64,000 nt of DNA from Microcebus murinus (lineage: Eukaryota; Chordata; Mammalia; Primates; Cheirogaleidae), in the NCBI RefSeq assembly GCF_040939455.1, contig NC_134117.1:49904001-49968000 (forward strand), read 5' to 3'. The notes under the pieces were generated by a model. That model did no database searches. It was not told where the DNA came from and saw nothing but the letters and a program-made list of their open reading frames with translations. Made by a program: the position numbers and the translations under genes. Numbering within the stretch: the first letter of the stretch is position 1; every line of letters begins with the position of its first letter. This document shows, piece after piece, positions 60,406-64,000 of the stretch.

Positions 60406-61245
60406 CACACACACGTGTATACACATACACACCATATAACTTATATTAAAAGTTATCTATTTTGAAAATGATTAAAGGAAAAAAAGTGGAAGAAACTATA
60501 TATACTCCAATGTTAACAATGAGGATCTCTATGATTCTTATTTTCTTTCAAGTATTTTTAAAAATGTCCCCACGTATGCATTCCTTGTATAACCAGATAA
60601 AATCTACGAATAAAAAATAAAGTATGAGATTCTATCTTTTAAAAATCTTCAAATGCAAACAAGTCCAGGATTCTGTGTTTTGATGTCTTATCATTGAGCA
60701 TACTTTTTTATTGAGAGTGTTTAATATAAAAATACTTCGAAGTAAGGGAAAAAAAATTTTTTAAATGAAAGTCACCTATTTGGAAGTATGCCCAGTAATG
60801 TACCAACTGAAATAGATTCTCCCTCAATTCCATCTTTCCCTTCTTTGGGGCTTAGAAGGGTCTAGAATTAAATATGATCCCTTTAGAGTAACCTCTGGTT
60901 ACTTTGGTCTCAAAGGCCCAAAAGCTATGCTCCAATTCTCACACTTATTGTGTGAGACAGGAGGCATGAACTGCAGCCCTTATTTATTACAAACCAGCTA
61001 TGTCATTATATTTTCAAAGACTGTAGGCATCCTTTAAATAATACCAAAATTTTATAAAGTAGATCAAAATGTATTGTCAATAAAATCAAGTAAGTGAGGA
61101 AAATGTTATTGATTAAAGATTTTTTAATAAAAAAAAGTTCTTTCATTTACTTTCCTTAACATTGTTATTTCTTTCTGCTTATTTCTTCTTCTATGTTCCA
61201 GGAAAAAGATGCAGTATGCTATTGTAATTAATCATATATTCATGC
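60406..61245. other. Unannotated A+T-rich DNA
   Basis: A short acac/gtgt stretch near 60404-60433 follows the hAT-like copy. Nothing else is supported. Confidence 0.45.
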
Positions 61246-61249
61246 TGGA

Positions 61250-61440
61250 TGCGAATCCAGCCTTACCATTCACTAGCTATAAACCCTGATACAGTTTCTT
61301 AATCTCTCTATGCCTCAGTTTCCTCACTCATAAAATAGTATAGTGCTTCCTTATAAAGAAGTCATGAGGCATTAATGGAGGCAATATTTATAAAGCCCTA
61401 GACCAGTGCCTAACTACTACATAAACAATAGCTGCTATAA
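61250..61440 (+). repeat. MIR SINE, well preserved
   Basis: 'gcgaatccagccttaccatt', 'cactagctataaaccctgat', 'ttcttaatctctctatgcct', 'cagtttcctcactcataaaa', 'aagtcatgaggcattaatgg', 'taaagccctagaccagtgcc' give nearly the whole sense MIR. Confidence 0.85.
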
Positions 61441-61924
61441 GTGATAGCATGCAATAGTAATGAGTTTAGCAAAAGACCTGATACTTATTTTAACATTTAA
61501 ATGTAAATATTGCATGTTGCTCCACAAAGAGTGCCATGACTTTCTGGTGCTTTACAAATAAAAATATTCTTCCTTCTAGCTGTAAATGACTGACTCTGTT
61601 ATAAAGGTGAAAATACTCTATAAAACACAATTCATATTTTTGTTTCTTTGAAATTTCTATACTAGATTACATAACAACTTTGGAGGGGTGGTTAACTAGA
61701 TGATAGGTAGCTGGGACAGAGTTTTGTTGTTTTTGTTTGTTTGTTTACACTACTAATGACATTTTATTGAAGGCTGGAAATTTTATGATATATCCAACAA
61801 GCTATGTTCTAACATTTAAGAAAATGATTAACAGTAACATGTAATATTAATATAAATCATTTTTTAAATAATGATGGTAAAAAATTGAAGGAAAGACGGT
61901 TTTTCTCCAATCTAACTCCTGCTT
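61441..61924. other. Unannotated A+T-rich DNA
   Basis: No feature supported. A gtttgtttgttt run is at about 61734-61745. Confidence 0.4.
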
Positions 61925-62405
61925 CAACAGTTCCATGTTAGAGTCCTTTCTTTTCTAGGCCACTGAGAATCTTCTGGAACATACTCGGGCTACATGACCC
62001 AGAATACAAAGACTTCTCTGGTCAGGTCCCTCCCTGTCTGTTTTTCTATTCTCATCTCCCTAGGGTTAGTGTCCACATTTCCTCATTCATGGGACTTCAT
62101 GCACGCCTGAACTTTCCTGTTTCCACCTTTAACTCTGCCAACTTCTGCCATTCTTTAGGACTTTGCCCAAGGCCTCTCCAACCTGGGTCTAGTGTCCCTC
62201 CTTGGGCTTCTGTGGCAGAACCCTGTGCTCACCCTCATGAGCACTTACCATTGGGGAGTAGTCACTGGTCTAAGTGCCTCTCTCTACTATTACATATTAT
62301 GCTCCATTATAACAGAAGCTGTGGCATATCACCCCTATTGTGACAGAAGCTGTGGCATATCACTTCCATTGAGTTCTCAGTAAAAGTTTGTTTAATGAAT
62401 CAATG
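61925..62405 (+). repeat. L2-like LINE 3' end
   Basis: Pyrimidine-rich sequence with 'gcccaaggcctctccaacct' in the middle, and an end 'gagttctcagtaaaagtttg' then tttaatgaatcaatga, which resembles the L2 tail 'gctcaataaatatttgttgaatgaat'. A 31-bp tandem step (gaagctgtggcatatcac twice, 62315-62332 and 62346-62363) lies just before the tail. The 84-codon frame at 62089-62343 overlaps it. Confidence 0.5.
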
Positions 62406-63345
62406 AGATTACCTACTCTGGTTCCTGAATAGATCTCATGCTTAAAATGTCTGATTTTTGTAAAAAGAATGAGGAATATTAATAAAAAATGTTAGGATAT
62501 GTTATTTTAATGAAGGAGGCAAGGTGTTTAGTTATATACATTATGCTACCTTTTATCCAAGAAAGAGGAATAGGAATGCATAATCATTAAACAAAATTAA
62601 TTCAAACTAAAAAAAAGTAATCCATACAAACTTAAAGAAAATGAAATAAGGGAAAATAATTGTGTATGAATTGGTGGCCTAACCAACCAGAAAGTATTTT
62701 AAGTGACATAAACCAATAATTGATTGTATACTCCTGGTGAGTATATCCTAAGTACACTAAGAACTGCAAAGAAATCTTAAATCATTTTTACTAAACACAT
62801 TATTAATAATACTACTATTAAACAGACAAAGCATTTCTTTTTTAAAATATTTCTACAGAAAATACCTAGAAACAGTGACTAGCCAAGTAATAATAAACAT
62901 CCCCAGTGTCTGACTCATGTATGCAAAAGGAACCCAGGTGACTTCTAGGTATGGCTGTTTCTTGGCTAGGAGAGAAAAACGTAAGGGTACAACCTGGACT
63001 TGTTTGTTCTACCAGAAAGTGAATGTATCATTGACTACTACGATCATATAAAAAGGACTCAGAAGCAAAATTGAAGGAGTTCCTATTGGCAAACATGAGA
63101 TAAATTGAAAATTATAAAGAACAATAATTGCAATCAATGGATTGAAAAATATGATATGTGATAAAATTATGCAGTCATAATATCATTTAAAAACAACTCA
63201 ATGGTCATTCATAGAGAATTTTAGAGAATAAATCCTTTATTCTGAAAACTGAAAGGGAAGGAATATGGAATATTTTTTCTTTCCTGTACAAAATGGGCCT
63301 CTACATAAGTAAACACTTGATTCAGTAAGGTTATTCTTTATAGAA
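62406..63345. other. Unannotated A+T-rich DNA
   Basis: No gene or nameable repeat. Confidence 0.45.
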
Positions 63346-63349
63346 TTTT

Positions 63350-64000
63350 GAATTCCAGAAAAAAAAAAACACTAAAATTTATGTGGAACCACAAAAGACT
63401 CAAATAGCCAAAGAATTTCAGAAAGAACAAAGTTGGAAGCATCATATTTCCTGATTTCAAAATATTCTACAAAGCTATAGTAATCAAAATAGTATGGTGC
63501 TGGCATAACAACCAACATTGAGTCCAGTAGAACAGAAGAGAGAGCCTGGAAATAAATTCACACATGTATCTTCAACAAAGGTGCCAAAAAATATACAACA
63601 GGGAAAGATAGTTTCTTCAACAAATGTTACTGAGAAAACTAGATATTCATGTGCAAAGAATTAAATTGGACCCTTACCTTACACCATATACAAAAATGCA
63701 CTCAAAATGGATTAAAGATTTAAATGTAAAACCTGGAACTGTAAAACTCCTGCAAGAAAACATAGCAGGGAAACTTCATGAATATTGGGCCTGGCAATGA
63801 TCTCTTAAATATGACAGCAAAATCTCAAGCAACAAAAGCAAAATTAGGTGGGCGGGATTATATCAAACCAAAAATCTTCTGCATAGCACAGAAAGCAATG
63901 AACACAGTCAAAAGGCAACCTACAGAGTGGGCAGAAATATTTAAAAACCATATATCTGATAAGAGATTAATATCCAAAATATATGAGGACTCCTACAATT
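63350..64000 (+). mobile_element. L1 ORF2 fragment, cut by the window end
   Basis: Sense L1: 'aaatttatgtggaaccacaa', 'aagactcaaatagccaaag', 'agaacaaagttggaagcatc', 'aaagctatagtaatcaaaat', 'agtatggtgctggcataaca', 'ttcaacaaaggtgcc', 'aaatgcactcaaaatggatt', 'gggattatatcaaaccaaaa', 'aaaggcaacctacagagtgg', 'tatctgataagagattaata'. It continues past 64000. Stop codons and indels break the reading frame. Confidence 0.92.

Overview
This window looks like primate nuclear DNA from a gene-poor, A+T-rich intergenic or deep intronic region. The most likely source is a strepsirrhine, probably a lemur. Three things point there: many Alu, MIR, L2, L1, MaLR and hAT/Tigger repeats; two Alu copies carrying an A/T-rich insertion in the right arm that I associate with strepsirrhine Alus (37971-38013 and 39711-39753); and two L1 3' ends of a type I recognise from lemur L1s (7092-7516 and 20348-20630). 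The species call rests on memory of consensus sequences, not on a search.

I found no protein-coding gene, rRNA, tRNA, CRISPR array or prokaryote-like operon. All open frames are short (at most 113 codons). Many lie inside repeats or low-complexity DNA, and none encodes a protein family I recognise apart from fragments of L1 ORF2. The annotation is therefore mainly a repeat map with explicit notes on the unannotated stretches.

Layout. 1-6.9 kb: sparse old SINE/L2 fragments and simple repeats. 6.9-7.5 kb: a young-looking L1 with an inverted 5' segment and a perfect 15-bp target duplication. 8.8-9.5 kb: two MER3-like hAT copies in opposite orientation. 13.8-14.4 kb: AC and TC microsatellites. 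18.6-19.6 kb: old L1 3' end. 20.1-20.7 kb: a second 5'-inverted L1 inserted inside a MIR. 22.5-22.9 kb: MLT1 LTR. 24.6-25.0 kb: hAT-like element. 26.0-27.1 kb: L2 and MER5A. 28.7-31.0 kb: an antisense L2 split by a Tigger/MER2-type element and by a solo LTR. 31.3-31.7 kb: MaLR LTR with a perfect 5-bp duplication. 36.9-38.6 kb: antisense L1 split by an Alu. 39.5 and 44.6 kb: two more Alus. 45.5-47.1 kb: L2, MLT1 and L1 pieces. 47.5-49.1 kb: an unexplained 168-bp direct repeat 1.4 kb apart. 50.2-51.1 kb: two MaLR LTRs in opposite orientation. 54.0-56.0 kb: L2, MLT1, L1M, a GC-richer island of unknown origin, then an L1 ORF2 fragment. 60-62.4 kb: hAT-like, MIR and L2-like fragments. 63.3-64.0 kb: L1 ORF2 running off the end.

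I did not find an undescribed biological system. The items most worth checking are the two twin-primed L1s, the triple-nested 28.7-31.0 kb block, the 1.4-kb-spaced direct repeat, and the GC-richer islands near 55.0 and 60.1 kb.
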